Assembly (NCBI GenBank): GCA_039000515.1
Contig: JBCFYV010000100.1
Span: forward strand, 52,575,433-52,639,432
Origin: Timema cristinae
Lineage: Eukaryota > Arthropoda > Insecta > Phasmatodea > Timematidae
Length of the DNA stretch: 64,000 bases
Direction of reading: 5' to 3'
Each line of letters begins with the position of its first letter. Position 1 is the first letter of the stretch. The notes below the pieces were generated by a model. The model did no database searches and was not told the origin of the DNA. It saw only the letters and a program-made list of their open reading frames with translations. Shown here one piece after another: positions 22,696 to 33,165 of this stretch. The position numbers and the translations under genes are program-made.

Positions 22696-24361
22696 GTGTA
22701 TTGGGTATTGTTACCGTGCACCAAGATTCCCCTCTCAGGGTGTATTGGGTATTGTTACCTTGCACCAAGATTCCCCTCTCAAGGTGTATTGGGTATTGTT
22801 ACCTTGCACCAAGATTCCCCTCTCAGGGTGTATTGGGTATTGTTACCTTGCACCAAGATTTCCCTCTCAGGGTGTATTGGGTATTGTTACCTTGCACCAA
22901 GATTCCCCTCTCAGGGTGTATTGGGTATTGTTACCTTGCACCAAGATTCCCCTCTCAGGGTGTATTGGGTATTGTTACCGTGCACCAAGATTTCCCTCTC
23001 AGGGTGTATTGGGTATTGTTACCTTGCACCAAGATTCCCCTCTCAAGGTGTATTGGGTATTGTTACCTTGCACCAAGATTCCCCTCTCAAGGTGTATTGG
23101 GTATTGTTACCTTGCACCAAGATTCCCCTCTCGGGGTGTATTGGGTATTGTTACCATGCACCAAGATTTCCCTCTCAGGGTGTATTGGGTATTGTTACCT
23201 TGCAACAAGATTCCCCTCTCAGGGTGTATTGGGTATTGTTACCGTGCACCAAGATTTCCCTCTCAGGTTGGGTATTGTTACCTTGCACCAAGATTCCCCT
23301 TTCAAGGTGTATTGGGTATTGTTACCTCGCACCAAGATTCCCCTTTCAAGGTGTATTGGGTATTGTTACCTTGCACCAAGATTCCCCTCTCAGGGTGTAT
23401 TGGGTATTGTTACCTTGCACCAAGATTCCCCTCTCAGGGTGTATTGGGTATTGTTACCGTGCACCAAGATTTCCCTCTCAGGGTGTATTGGGTATTGTTA
23501 CCTTGCACCAAGATTTCCCTCTCAGGGTGTATTGGGTATTGTTACCTTGCACCAAGATTCCCCTCTCAGGGTGTATTGGGTATTGTTACCTTGCACCAAG
23601 ATTTCCCTCTCAGGGTGTATTCGGTATTGTTACCTTGCACCAATATTCCCCTCTCAGGGTGTATTGGGTATTGTTACCGTGCACCAAGATTTCCCTCTCA
23701 GGGTGTATTGGGTATTGTTACCTTGCACCAAGATTTCCCTTTCAGGGTGTATTGGGTATTGTTACCTTGCACCAAGATTCCCCTCTCAGGGTGTATTGGT
23801 TATTGTTACCTTGCACCAAGATTCCCCTCTCAGGGTGTATTGGGTATTGTTACCTTGCACCAAGATTTCCCTCTCAGGGTGTATTTGGTATTGTTACCTT
23901 GCACCAAGATTCCCCTCTCAGGGTGTATTGGGTATTGTTACCTTGCACCAAGATTCCCCTCTCAGGGTGTATTGGGTATTGTTACCGTGCACCAAGATTC
24001 CCCTCTCAGGGTGTATTGGGTATTGTTACCTTGCACCAAGATTCCCCTCTCAGGGTGTATTGGGTATTGTTACCGTGCACCAAGATTCCCCTCTCAGGGT
24101 GTATTGGGTATTGTTACCTTGGACCAAGATTTCCCTCTCAGGGTGTATTAGGTATTGTTACCGTGCACCAAGATTCCCCTTTCAAGGTGTAATGGGTATT
24201 GTTACCTTCCACCAAGATTTCCCTCTCAGGGTGTATTGGGTATTGTTACCGTGCACCAAGATTCCCCTCTCAGGGTGTATTGGTATTGTTACCTTGCACC
24301 AAGATTCCCCTCTCAGGGTGTATTGGGTATTGTTACCTTGCACCAAGATTCCCCTCTCAAA
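22696..24361. repeat. 44-bp minisatellite, 38 copies
   Basis: Unit GTGTATTGGGTATTGTTACC + TTGCACCAAGATTCCCCTCT + CAGG. The length fits 38 units less six bases (a 5-bp loss near 23268, a 1-bp loss near 24280). Variant sites are ACCTTGC/ACCGTGC, ATTCCC/ATTTCC and CAGG/CAAGG. The unit has no plus-strand stop codon and 44 is not a multiple of 3, so all three plus frames stay open for about 500 codons. These are not genes. Confidence 0.98.
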
Positions 24362-24719
24362 GGGGATTCAGCCCAACCTAATATAACCTTTCTCTCCCTC
24401 TAACTAAGAATCAATTTTACCGTGGACATATTTTACTTAGTAGCTAGCGTTCAGCTGGATGGCCTATACTGAACTGTACTCTGCTACATTATACCATGAA
24501 GGCCACAATTCCCCTGTTTACAATCTCTTCTGGTTGAGTCGACGGTGCCCAATCCACCAATCTCTTACATGAAAAGTGTCCAATCCACCCTCACCCACAG
24601 GGAATGACACACACACACATATATATGTATAATTTATTTACTATCCAACTTTATCACCAAGGAGAAAATACAGGCGATGTTTAAACTTCAAATCCAAGGA
24701 GAAATAACAAGAGATTCTA
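24362..24719. other. Spacer, nothing recognised
   Basis: A short (CA)n(TA)n tract near 24607-24628. No gene. Confidence 0.45.
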
Positions 24720-24721
24720 TA

Positions 24722-25499
24722 CAATTCATTCACGACCTAAGTTTACCTGGATGACAGCTCGAAATGTTACTAGAAGTAATCCCAAATATATCACTACGCC
24801 AACAGCTGATATCTATCACTTTGTATGACTGTAATGAAAACATACGGTAATATATTAATGTGATAGTTAACCACAGTAATTTAGGCCAATATTATTTATA
24901 TATTTATTTGAGGTCGGGCACAAAGTTTATTTGTCATTTTTTCCACTTAAAAAAATATTCGCACCACTTCCACAAAAACTTCTAACGAACATAACTTCAA
25001 AATGGCGACTGACGAATCTAAACCATATGATTGAACATAACGGTAAACAAGTTTTTTACAATGATGCAGACACGCAGTTGATGAAAATATTTTATTCAGT
25101 TAAATATTTCAAAATACGATAAAATAATCATAAAATCATTTATTGTATGTAAAAAAATTAACAATTTTATCTTTTCCAAGTAAATACAATGCCTTTATTA
25201 AAAGGTATTTATGTGTGCACTATATTACACAAAATCAGTGACGTTCCAAAACAAAAAATAAGTACTTTTAATTATGTTTAAAATATTGTTTCAAGTTGGA
25301 TAAAAAGAAATTATTTAAAAAAATGAAATAGTATGAGAAAACTTAAGTTTTCATTATTTTAAATGTAATATATAACAGATAATTAAAGATCTTTACATTT
25401 ATAACAAAACTGTGATCTTTTTCAAGTGTTGGCAACTCAAAACCCAAACATATGATTTTCGAACTGTCATCCAGATAAAAACCTATCGTGAACAGACTG
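24722..25499. mobile_element. MITE-I copy 2, complete TIR element with TA duplication
   Basis: The left terminus CAATTCATTCACGACC continues to TTTACCTGGATGACAGCTCG. The right terminus is its imperfect inverse (CGAACTGTCATCCAGATAAA to CGTGAACAGACTG). TA flanks both sides (24720-24721, 25500-25501). About 778 bp, Tc1/mariner-like ends, no transposase. A short frame near 24970-25100 is shared with copy 1 at 1176-1562. Confidence 0.82.
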
Positions 25500-25501
25500 T
25501 A

Positions 25502-26145
25502 CATTCCCCGGTTCTACACCACATTGTCGTAATTGAGATACATGAGTTTAGTTTTAATGTGTACTGATTAATCAAAATTATTCGGTTTTCCTCTTAAATC
25601 GCGATACCAGAATGAACTATCTAAAAATCACACAGGATTATAGATGAGAATTTTAAGGAAACACAATGTATTTATCATAGTGGTGGTGGTGGGATGATGC
25701 TAAATTAACCTTCACCACCAATTTCAGTTTACCCGGCTCCCTAGATCAAAATCAAACACGCTAGCGATGATCCAACGCTTCTCAAAGTAATACGTGATTA
25801 GTCCCCAAAGGATTTTTTTTTTAAATACTCACGATTTTTTTTTTTTACTATTTTGATTCTTATGATACAAAAATCTAAGCTATTCTGTGCCGGTAAGCTA
25901 TTAGTTGTATGGATTTTTTTTAACTTTTGATAATAATGGTAAAAAAACTTTGGTGTCTCTTAAAATATATGCTCTAATTTACTAATAAACAGTGAAAAAA
26001 TAAAACCTGTTTAAAATATTGCAGATAATTTTTTAATACACACGTCAGAACTTTAACCTACATACAATGTTTAATAATGATGGTTTACCCCTTATAAATG
26101 TTTGTTTGGATGTATTCCTTGAAATATTCTAACTTTCACCTACAT
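25502..26145. other. AT-rich stretch, nothing recognised
   Basis: A short (GGT)n run near 25680. No gene or repeat match. Confidence 0.45.
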
Positions 26146-26382
26146 GAGTGGCCGCATGGTCTAATGCGCTAGACTGCCAATGACGGGAAGATTGAGGTTC
26201 AAATATTGGTTGGTTGTACTGAGGTTTTTTAACCAAATGTTTTCCACTCTTCCTCCACGCAAATGCTGCTATAATTTATCTAAATATGACCTTCCTAATC
26301 CTTAAAACCACTAGCGTAATTAGTGCATAAGCGTATAACACGAACGGTTAGTAAAACGTGGTCCTAAAAATAATAATAATAT
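26146..26382 (+). mobile_element. SINE-A, head internally deleted
   Basis: GTGGCCGCATGGTCTAATGC joins directly to GCTAGACTGCCAATGACGGG, losing about 20 bp of the head. Tail AACACGAACGGTTAGTAAAA followed by (AAT)n. Confidence 0.88.
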
Positions 26383-27000
26383 TGTATTTCTTGTAGAATA
26401 TCAAAGAATACCTTCATGTCAAATGAACATTAGCTTGTACTGTAGATATTATCAAAACCATCACTTTCATTTATTTTTACACGGAAAAGTTGCGAACAGC
26501 GTTTATTGTCGAAAAGTTAACAAGGTTTCAAAATAATTTTTCAGGATCACGCAAAATAATATAATAATAAAAAATGTTAACTAATATTTTTTATACTAAT
26601 TATATTCAATGATTTATATTTCTTTATATAAAAATATCTATGTTTGTTGCAATATTTAGGTCTTTACAAAATTAAATCACAATATAATTTTAATTCATAT
26701 ACACGTGTCCATATACATAATATAATACAAATCTAAGGTCTGTTAGCACATTTGATTGTCTGTGGGCGTAAGCAATGGAAATACGTCGAGGCTGGTGTTG
26801 CGGGTGCATAAGACGGCACGTGATGTGAGTTGGGTGTGGAAAGGGAAGAAAAGGAGGCGAGTCCATTTTTCTTCGTGAATATTCGTATGCGCATAAAATA
26901 CTGCTACCGTCTAGGATTAATTCTTTTCTAGCATTTCAAGATGTCAAATTTATTGATTATTTAATTATATCTAAACCACAGGAAAATGCTTGTATTTATT
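26383..27000. other. AT-rich stretch, nothing recognised
   Basis: No coding or repeat signal, apart from a less AT-rich patch near 26755-26860. Confidence 0.4.
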
Positions 27001-27063
27001 AATGTCTATCAAAAGTGACAGCTCATAATAACGTGAATCGGCGTATGAATACGTGAAACATTA
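27001..27063 (-). mobile_element. MITE-H fragment
   Basis: ATCAAAAGTGACAGCTCATA and GGCGTATGAATACGTGAAAC match the family core. Confidence 0.6.
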
Positions 27064-27965
27064 TACAATAAATGTTTAACTGTAAAAAAAGTGTATTTTC
27101 TTCAAAATCCTACTATAATTTTAAAAGATTTTATGATAAGCAAAATGTTTATTATTTCAAATTTATCTAGGTTTTTTTTTCCGACATTTTCTTCAAATGA
27201 TTTGGTTATGAATCTCACCCTTATATTTTTCATCCACCCTAAATGTAAAATACGTTTTTGTATCTTACCACTTTACCTTGCTTCCTCTTTCATCTCTATT
27301 CTGACCTTGACACACGTGTCCTTGATCCTGTTGTAGGTGTGTGTGTGTGTGTTGTCCTGCAAGCCTGGATGTCCTTGATCCTCTGTCGACTTTGTTCCTT
27401 GATCTACTGCTTACAGTCGTCCGCTTTCAACTTAACATCTCCACCTTAACCACCCGAAATCCTTATCCGCTTTTGTGTCCTTATGCCAGGACGAATATTT
27501 TTTTTTCTTCTCCTCCTCCTGGTTATGAGCGTCAACAAAACTTTTTCTTAAATAAATAAGAACTACTGTTTCTCTTTTTCTCTCTGGTATTATCATTTTT
27601 TTTCACCCTCCGGTACCTGTATTCCCATTTCTCGTCCTCTCTCCCCCCCCCCCATACCCTTTTGCACACACGCACACACACACAACACACACACACACAC
27701 ACCGTTCACGATATAAATGCATATACATCGCCCCCCTTACACCCTTCACCCTTTTCCCCACTCTCAGTTATCCGTCTCTTCGGAGATTTTCTGTGAAGTT
27801 GTAGGGAATGAGGATCATAGTGGCAAGGTTTGCTTCTTTTTAAAAAAAAAAAAACCGAACGAAATAAAACCGCTTGGAGCTGATTTTCTTATATTCTTTC
27901 AAAAGACATAGTAAGATATATTTATTTTTTCTCTCGCTACTTTTTAATTGAAAACTCCAATCCTC
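27064..27965. other. Pyrimidine-rich stretch
   Basis: Long CT-rich tracts, a (GT)n near 27337-27352, a C-run near 27641 and (CA)n at 27667-27702. Open frames here are low-complexity and not called. Confidence 0.5.
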
Positions 27966-28380
27966 CACCGAACGGTGGTTGCGCGCTCTAAGGCAGGGGT
28001 TTCCAACTTAAAAGGGGCGTGGGGGTGGGGGGTTAGAAGGTGAAGGAAATAGGACTCACATGGCTACACAAGTTATTATAAAAAATAGAACATCAGTTTG
28101 AGTTTTTATGGATTTTTTCCTCATGCAAGTCTAAACTTTCCTTTTTTCTCGGCTAGAAACATAAATTTTACTAAGGCAGATTACTTTCCCTATAAACTTC
28201 ATGGGTCGCATGTGGCCCGTGGGCCGCCAGTTGGAAACCCCTGGCCTAATGCACCATCAGTCTTTCAATAAACCAGATTGTTGACGATAGAGGTTGAGGT
28301 TCTAATCTTAATCGGGGTACATTTCAGTTGGTATTACGAATGTGGTTTCATCTTCCCATTCTCTCTCTTAGCGCTAACGC
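27966..28380 (+). mobile_element. SINE-A, degenerate, split by an hAT-like MITE
   Basis: GAACGGTGGTTGCGCGCTCT (27970-27989) is a decayed head start. After the insertion the SINE resumes with CCTAATGCACC, GTTGACGATAGAGGTTGAGG and a very diverged body. The tail is not recognisable. Confidence 0.6.
27994..28243. mobile_element. hAT-like MITE, 250 bp
   Basis: 15-bp terminal inverted repeats CAGGGGTTTCCAACT are perfect at both ends. The interior has GGTCGCATGTGGCCCGTGGG near the right end, a pattern common in hAT-type nonautonomous elements. Flanking octamers CTCTAAGG and GCCTAATG agree at five of eight positions, fitting a decayed 8-bp duplication inside the SINE head. Confidence 0.85.
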
Positions 28381-28689
28381 AGTTGAATTTCTTGTTTTTT
28401 ACTACTAACAGGTGTTCTGTCTTTCGACAGTTTCGTTACCTTGCCTCAAATTGAGTCATCCAGCATGTCTTATCAGCATATTAGTTTATTTTAAGATCCC
28501 GAAACTTCAGATTGTTTCCTTGTTGGAAGTCATCCATCTCTTTCCTGGTCCACTTTGACTTCTTTGACGTCACTAAATGGGACCCATCCTTATCCTTATT
28601 CATTAGATTAAGTCGTTAAGGTGAGGTGGTGTATGGATTGCGAGCTAAGGACAATTTTTTTTCCATTTTCACATTTTTTTTTTTTTTTC

Positions 28690-29225
28690 AAAATAAATAA
28701 AATATTTATCCAGTAGAAACCTATTTTATTTAGCGCCGCATCTTACTACCCGTTCGGGTTATACGCTTTAAGTAATAATTACGCTAATGGATTAGGAATT
28801 GGGAAGGTAGAATTAGAGGAAGGGAACCCGCATTTGCATGGAAGGAGAGTGGAAAATCGTTTAGGAAAAACCACCCCCAGTTCACCCGACCGAGATTCGA
28901 ACCTCGATCTCCCCGTCCTCAGCAGTCGAGCTAAACATTACAAGCGCGTTAGATAACTACGCCACAGAAGCGGGTAGTAGAAACATACGAGTTTAAGTTT
29001 TTACACAAGGTAATCTCAACATTTGTTGAATATCTGACAAGAGCAAAGCGGAATTTGGACAAACAATTTTAAATGACAGATATCCAAGTACGGTTAATCT
29101 TACTAGGCGTAGAAGATTAAACTAAAATCAGTCTAGTGAAGCAATTCTTAATTTAAATTTACCAAATAAGTTTATTCTTATATAAAACTGTAGAAATACT
29201 TACCATAACCAGCGAACAATACATC
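28690..29225. mobile_element. Foldback MITE-G copy 3, split by SINE-C
   Basis: Left piece 28690-28728 (AAAATAAATAAAATATTTAT, CCAGTAGAAACC) and right piece from 28977 (CAACATTTGTTGAATATCTG, AAGATTAAACTAA, ATAAAACTGTAGAAATACTT). The arms are more diverged than in other copies. Confidence 0.7.
28729..28976 (-). mobile_element. SINE-C, full length, inside MITE-G
   Basis: Tail GCGCCGCATCTTACTACCCG at left and C-type head (GCGCGTTAGATAACTACGCC) at right. CAGTAGAAACCTAT (28711-28724) and TAGTAGAAACATAC (28975-28988) flank it as a diverged target duplication within MITE-G sequence. Confidence 0.92.
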
Positions 29226-29337
29226 CCACCTCAATGAATTACAATATGGGCCTATTTATGACACGTGACAGTTCCTTAAAGAAATTCATTACTTCTCATT
29301 TATTTAATTTATTCAAGGTATTTAAGTTCACTTTCGA

Positions 29338-29545
29338 TACGACTGATTATATCAGCCCACGACTTATAAACTAACTTAAATATAGAACAGACACAACACC
29401 TAATACCCCCGCCCGTTAATTCATCAATTTAAAATGGGAAAACCACATCTCACTAATGGTACATTTTTTGGACAAGCCATGAATCGAGCCCATAACCCTT
29501 AGCTTAGTAGACAGACACGCCAACGACTGTGCTAAGGTGACAGAA
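29338..29545 (-). mobile_element. tRNA-headed SINE family F, copy 1
   Basis: Head on the minus strand ends near 29543 (CACCTTAGCACAGTCGTTGG) with a B-box-like GGGCTCGATTCATGGC. The body (CACAACACCTAATACC, AATGGGAAAACCACATCTCA) is shared with 50808-50997 and 56644-56852. Confidence 0.75.
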
Positions 29546-29867
29546 AAAAAAATTGAAATCGATAAAAAAAATATACAAGAAACCACGGGAATGATTTTCC
29601 CTTGAAACCGTACATAGTAGTTTACTTTCCTCTTACTTTCATGGCTTCTTTGTAGGGGAAAAAATCTCTTGAATTTCCTTCGGCCTTCCAAAAATATTAC
29701 ATTTTTCTTCCTAAGCCCACAACCCTTCTATTCTCCCTCCCTCACTTTCGAGCTATATTTGCCACACCAAGTAAAATAACAACCTTATGTCCACTTTTTT
29801 TTTTACTTCTACTAAGCTAGTAGTTTATTTTGTTTAGAATCGAGTAAAAAAAAACAAGTTGAACCTT
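29546..29867. other. Unassigned spacer
   Basis: No gene or repeat match. Confidence 0.4.
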
Positions 29868-30237
29868 AAGGTGCGGTAGAAGGGAGCGCGAGTAATTTTA
29901 CAGTTTTTATAGCATTACATTTTTTTGGCCAAAATAAATCAAATATTTCTTCACTAGCAACAGAGAATTTAGTTATCTGCACATGCTAATATCGACAGAT
30001 CTTAAATATCTGTCAAGGGTGTCTTATAGAATGTTGTCAAAACTTTTAAATAAAGAAAAAAGTTTTGACAAAATTTCTGGTCACCTTTGACAGATATTTA
30101 AGATCTGTCGATATTAGCATGTGCAGATAAACTAAATTCTATGTTACTACTGGAGAAATATTTGATTTGTTTTGGCAACAAATTTCAGCTCCGTAAAAAC
30201 TGTAAAAATACTTGCGTTCCCTTCTGCCTCATCTTAA
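29868..30237. mobile_element. Foldback MITE-G copy 4
   Basis: Long inverted repeat: TTAAGGTGCGGTAGAAGGG at left, TTCTGCCTCATCTTAA at right. The central stem (GACAGATCTTAAATATCTGT pairing with ACAGATATTTAAGATCTGTC) is extensive, with a loop near 30035-30060. Its right TTAA is also the left TTAA of copy 5. Confidence 0.88.
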
Positions 30238-31229
30238 GGTGGAGATATAGAAGACGCGAACCAAGGTCAGTGTTCTTTCTTGCAGCTATTATGTCGGATT
30301 AGGGGAAATTTCACCCGGGAAAAAATGGAAAAATCGCGCCCTCGTATCAATCATCACACCATTAGGTGGGAAAATCGCGCCCCACACACTGTTTTACACA
30401 CTTACAAAACAAGCACGCCCAAGGACCTAACAAAGTGTTTGAAGAATATAGCCTAGATTTAAAAAATGGACTAAAAGGTCGTCAATAATTAGTTTGGTAA
30501 CTTTAATTTATACGTTCATATCACATGCTTACAGATACACACTAATATTTATTTAATTTAAAAACCTAACTTACTAACCTAACCTAAACAACAGGCAAAG
30601 AGACAGGTGAGATGAATCGATGTACTTGGACCTCCTCAAGACCTCATGATGTGCGATGAGTCGATTTGAAATACCCCCCTCCTAAACAAAAGAATGCAAT
30701 GAACCGATCTACGCCGGTGAAAATGGTAAGGTGTGAGGGAAGTTATAAAAGTACGCCCACAATACCTTGTTAAAATTATTTAGGTGAGACAGACAAGGTT
30801 ATGTGGACGTACTTTACCCTCCTATGAGTGTGAGGATTCATGCGAGGGCGCGGTTTTCCTCTTTTTCTGGAAGGCGCAATTTTCCTGACGACATTATGTC
30901 AAATAATTTTTTGGTCAAAATAAATAAAATATCGCTCCCTTAAAAACATAGTTTAATTTTCTTCAGACGATGATATCAACAGTTGTTGAATATCTGTCAA
31001 GGGTGTCCTGGAATTTAATGATTTTTCTCTTCATTTAAAAAGTTTCTCATTAAATGCCGCTATGCTCATAACAGATATTCAACAATTGTTGATATCACCG
31101 TGTGAAGAAAACTAAACTCTCTGTTTCTAACGGATAACATTTGCTTTATATTGACCAAAAAATTGTTTTCATATAATAATTGTAAACACAATTTCTTTGA
31201 CTCGCGTGTCTTACATCTCCATCTTGACG
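30234..31229. mobile_element. Foldback MITE-G copy 5, split by element N
   Basis: Left end TTAAGGTGGAGATATAGAAG to 30295, right part 30893-31229 (GATATCAACAGTTGTTGAAT pairing with ATTCAACAATTGTTGATATC, then TTACATCTCCATCTTGA). It abuts copy 4 and shares its TTAA. Similarity with copy 6 continues ~45 bp past the right end, so the true right border is uncertain. Confidence 0.82.
30296..30892. mobile_element. Element N, 597-bp TIR element with 8-bp duplication
   Basis: ATTATGTC flanks both sides (30288-30295, 30893-30900). The imperfect ~70-bp ends are inverted (AAAAATCGCGCCCTCGTATC pairs with GCGAGGGCGCGGTTTTCC). GGAAAATYGCGCC-like motifs recur near both ends. No open frame of note. An 8-bp duplication suggests hAT or a related group. 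Confidence 0.72.
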
Positions 31230-32155
31230 CGTTATTTCAAATCATCTCACAACAGAAGACGCAGCTCTCCGACTAAATGACACCCTCAATCCGCAAACGT
31301 TGGCACTATCATTGAAACTGGTGGTGGCCGCTCGGTCGGTAAATATATATAAAACCACTTAATAAATAATCTGGGAATTTAAATGTCTGCAACACTTTGT
31401 ACTCTCCCATGTAGCAGTCTTAAATAGTTTCCAGATTTATTGCCACGCAAATACGGTTACATTTTTCTAAATTTGTACCTTTATCGGTTCTACCCTATGG
31501 ATGTGGATATGATGATATTCCACGTGGATAATAAAACGTGGAGCACAAAATATATATCTGTAGTTACGACGTTCTCCTTAGCGAGTCAGTAGATCTCTTA
31601 GAGTTTCCAACACCCATAAACCTCCAATATGGTCGCTCGTGAACTTTTATGTCTCTATGTTTGTTCCTCTTGGACAACTAAGGGATGGTGGGTCCGTGCT
31701 GGGGTTGATCGTATTGTGGAGAGTATAGTATCGACGCAGGGTTGGATTCAGTCCTGGGTATTAAAGAGGAAGGGGTAGTAAGGTCAAATTGGGAGTACCC
31801 AAGTTATTGTTGTAGTGAGGTCGATTTTTCGAAACATTTTCGGTCGTCTTGTTTAGATTACATATTTTGACACACGACTTACACCCTTACTTGATTTATT
31901 AAGAGTGATCAGTAGCCATAAAATACCATCAACTCTGATACAGGTGGCCAGAAATTATAAATTTACACGAAAATCCTCACACGTGGATCATTTCTAATTA
32001 AACATTAATGAAGATTAAGAGTTAATAGAATTTCCTAATACTGAACATTGTTGAAATATTAAATTATAGTTGGATGAAAACGGCATTGACAATACAGTTT
32101 TTGACCATTTTAGAATGTCTCCAAAAATAATCACAGTACACAAATCTTAATTCTA
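31230..32155. other. Unassigned stretch
   Basis: The first ~50 bp also follow MITE-G copy 6 at 47690. Less AT-rich between 31560 and 31800. No supported gene. Confidence 0.4.
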
Positions 32156-32449
32156 TCATAATTGAGACATAGTGTAGTTATTAACAAGAAACTTTGTCGC
32201 CTTGTCCCCCATCGTCACCGCCAAAAATTTCGAGTAATCATTCATATACGAATGCATTGCACACATTTCTGGCATATCTTGGTCTTTTAATTCCCTTTTG
32301 CTTGTTACCTCACGCGATCTAGAAGCCGAGTTGGGCCCGCTATGATGAACGCTCTTAAGATATACCTATAACAAAAGCCCTTCAACTGTAATCCAATTTT
32401 TTGTAGGTAGGGACTTTAAAATAAAAACGGTTTGTGTTCAAAATGTATA

Positions 32450-32651
32450 ACAGTTTACTATTATTTACGTGCCTAACTCATATGCAACCTATTGTACACG
32501 CATGATTGAACAGCTTTGCTCTCCCGGCGCTGTACGACGAAACTTTGAACACAATTTAATGGCACTAGCGTAGTTTTTCGGATAATAAGTGTATAGGGAT
32601 TTTGTACCTCCTTTGGTTCAAACAAACTATATGTGCATTATGGGATCTGAG
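32450..32651 (+). mobile_element. Element J, right half
   Basis: CATATGCAACCTATTGTACA, GATTGAACAGCTTTGCTCTC and GTGTATAGGGATTTTGTA match 39390-39556. It stops at the SINE-C that begins near 32664. Confidence 0.75.
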
Positions 32652-32663
32652 ATTCCTAACACC

Positions 32664-32908
32664 CACCTTGGTGGCATAGTTAGCTAACGCGCTTGTTTCA
32701 TGTTGAGCTAGACTGCCGAGGACGGGGAGATCGAGGTTCGAATCTTGGTCGGGTGAACTGGGGTCGTTTTTCCTAAAGGGTTTTTACTATTCCTCCACGT
32801 AAATGCGGGTTCACTTCCTCTAAATTCAACCTTTCCAATTCCTAACCCATTAGCGTGATTGGTACTCAAGTGTATAACCCGAACGGGTAGTAAGACTGGT
32901 GCTAAAAA
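32664..32908 (+). mobile_element. SINE-C, full length
   Basis: C-type head TTGGTGGCATAGTTAGCTAA, B-box GAGGTTCGAATCTTGG, body CGTAAATGCGGGTTCACTTC, tail CCCGAACGGGTAGTAAGACT, then A-rich and (TA)n. Confidence 0.93.
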
Positions 32909-33039
32909 AATACATATATATATATATATATACTTATTATAATATTATGGCCACAAAAACATATTGACTCTGGAAAAGTCAAGGAAAAATTAAAGTACAG
33001 TTTGTATCGACACTGTTAGTGTTACTTAATAAGAGCCAA

Positions 33040-33165
33040 TTGATAATATAAGATATGAAGGCTTCAGATCACACCATTTGGCGAATGAATACGTGAAAGT
33101 AGATCTAGTAGCTTTTCTAGCTGTCAGATTAGGATCTCCCTATGTAAATTGGACTTTAACCATAC
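33040..33165 (-). mobile_element. MITE-H fragment
   Basis: TTCAGATCACACCATTTGGC, GAATACGTGAAAGTAGATCT and the terminal AAATTGGACTTTA. Confidence 0.7.

Noticed and set aside
22544..24386. 535-, 578- and 498-codon overlapping plus-strand ORFs
   Set aside because: They are three frames of the same stop-free 44-bp tandem unit, not proteins.
32156..32365. 69-codon minus-strand open frame (KDQDMPEMCAMHSYMNDYSK segment)
   Set aside because: Looks faintly protein-like, but has no start codon at its 5' end, no clear splice pair and no recognised family.
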